Part shown: positions 6,228 through 6,280 of the stretch, piece after piece
Numbering within the stretch: the stretch's first letter is position 1
How the letters are laid out: each line of letters begins with the position of its first letter
DNA from: CAYPPG01 sp964412555
GTDB taxonomy: Bacteria; Hinthialibacterota; Hinthialibacteria; Hinthialibacterales; Hinthialibacteraceae
Reading direction: 5' to 3'
Assembly (NCBI GenBank): GCA_964412555.1
Contig: CAYPPG010000137.1
Location: 1 to 6,280 of the forward strand
Length of the DNA stretch: 6,280 nt
Notes under the pieces: model-generated
What the model was told of the DNA's origin: nothing
What the model saw: the letters and a program-made list of their open reading frames with translations, nothing else
Database searches by the model: none
Position numbers and translations under genes: made by a program

Positions 6228-6280
6228 GACGGCCCGGTAAAAAGTCCCGTTTTGAATTTCATCTGAAATACTGTTACAGC

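Noticed and set aside
5998..6240. Open frames of 80 codons (+) and 62 codons (-, 6074-6262) over the palindrome
   Set aside because: Both are translations of the hairpin repeat. Frames of this type are commonly mis-annotated as hypothetical proteins.

Overview
The window holds the front half of a BREX anti-phage defence operon (brxA, brxB, brxC, all on the + strand). On the left is a degraded integration module and on the right a toxin-antitoxin remnant followed by a non-coding palindromic repeat. No rRNA or other vertical marker is present, so the host can only be called a bacterium, probably Gram-negative and environmental. The integrase fragment resembles proteobacterial island integrases, and the hairpin-rich repeat on the right is of a kind I associate with several environmental phyla. 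Neither assigns a taxon.

Positions 1-755 are the integration end. At 151-192 lies the 3' half of a tRNA-Trp(CCA) gene, running from the anticodon loop to the discriminator base, with no 5' half beside it. Pairs of short repeats with 11-base spacing lie on both sides of it (40-57 and 268-289). At 313-594 on the minus strand is the C-terminal catalytic part of a tyrosine recombinase whose N-terminal part is missing. A possible promoter just before 762 would serve the defence operon.

Positions 762-5444 are brxA, brxB and brxC, separated by 11 and 13 bases and evidently co-transcribed. BrxA is a small DNA-binding-type protein, BrxB a small conserved protein and BrxC a large P-loop ATPase. In known type 1 BREX loci they work with the methyltransferase PglX, the PglZ alkaline-phosphatase-like protein and the protease-like BrxL to methylate host DNA and block phage replication. 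None of these partners follows within the remaining 836 bases.

Positions 5445-5943 carry a perfect 12-bp inverted repeat, an intact small MNT-type nucleotidyltransferase, and a 44-codon open frame resembling the C-terminal tail of a HEPN toxin. This looks like a MntA/HepT-type pair that has lost most of its toxin gene. Positions 5944-6280 contain no credible gene. They hold a composite palindrome of six GC-rich hairpins arranged as A-B-C-C'-B'-A', that is, two head-to-head copies of a roughly 100-base unit. Altogether this is an accessory island with several signs of past rearrangement.
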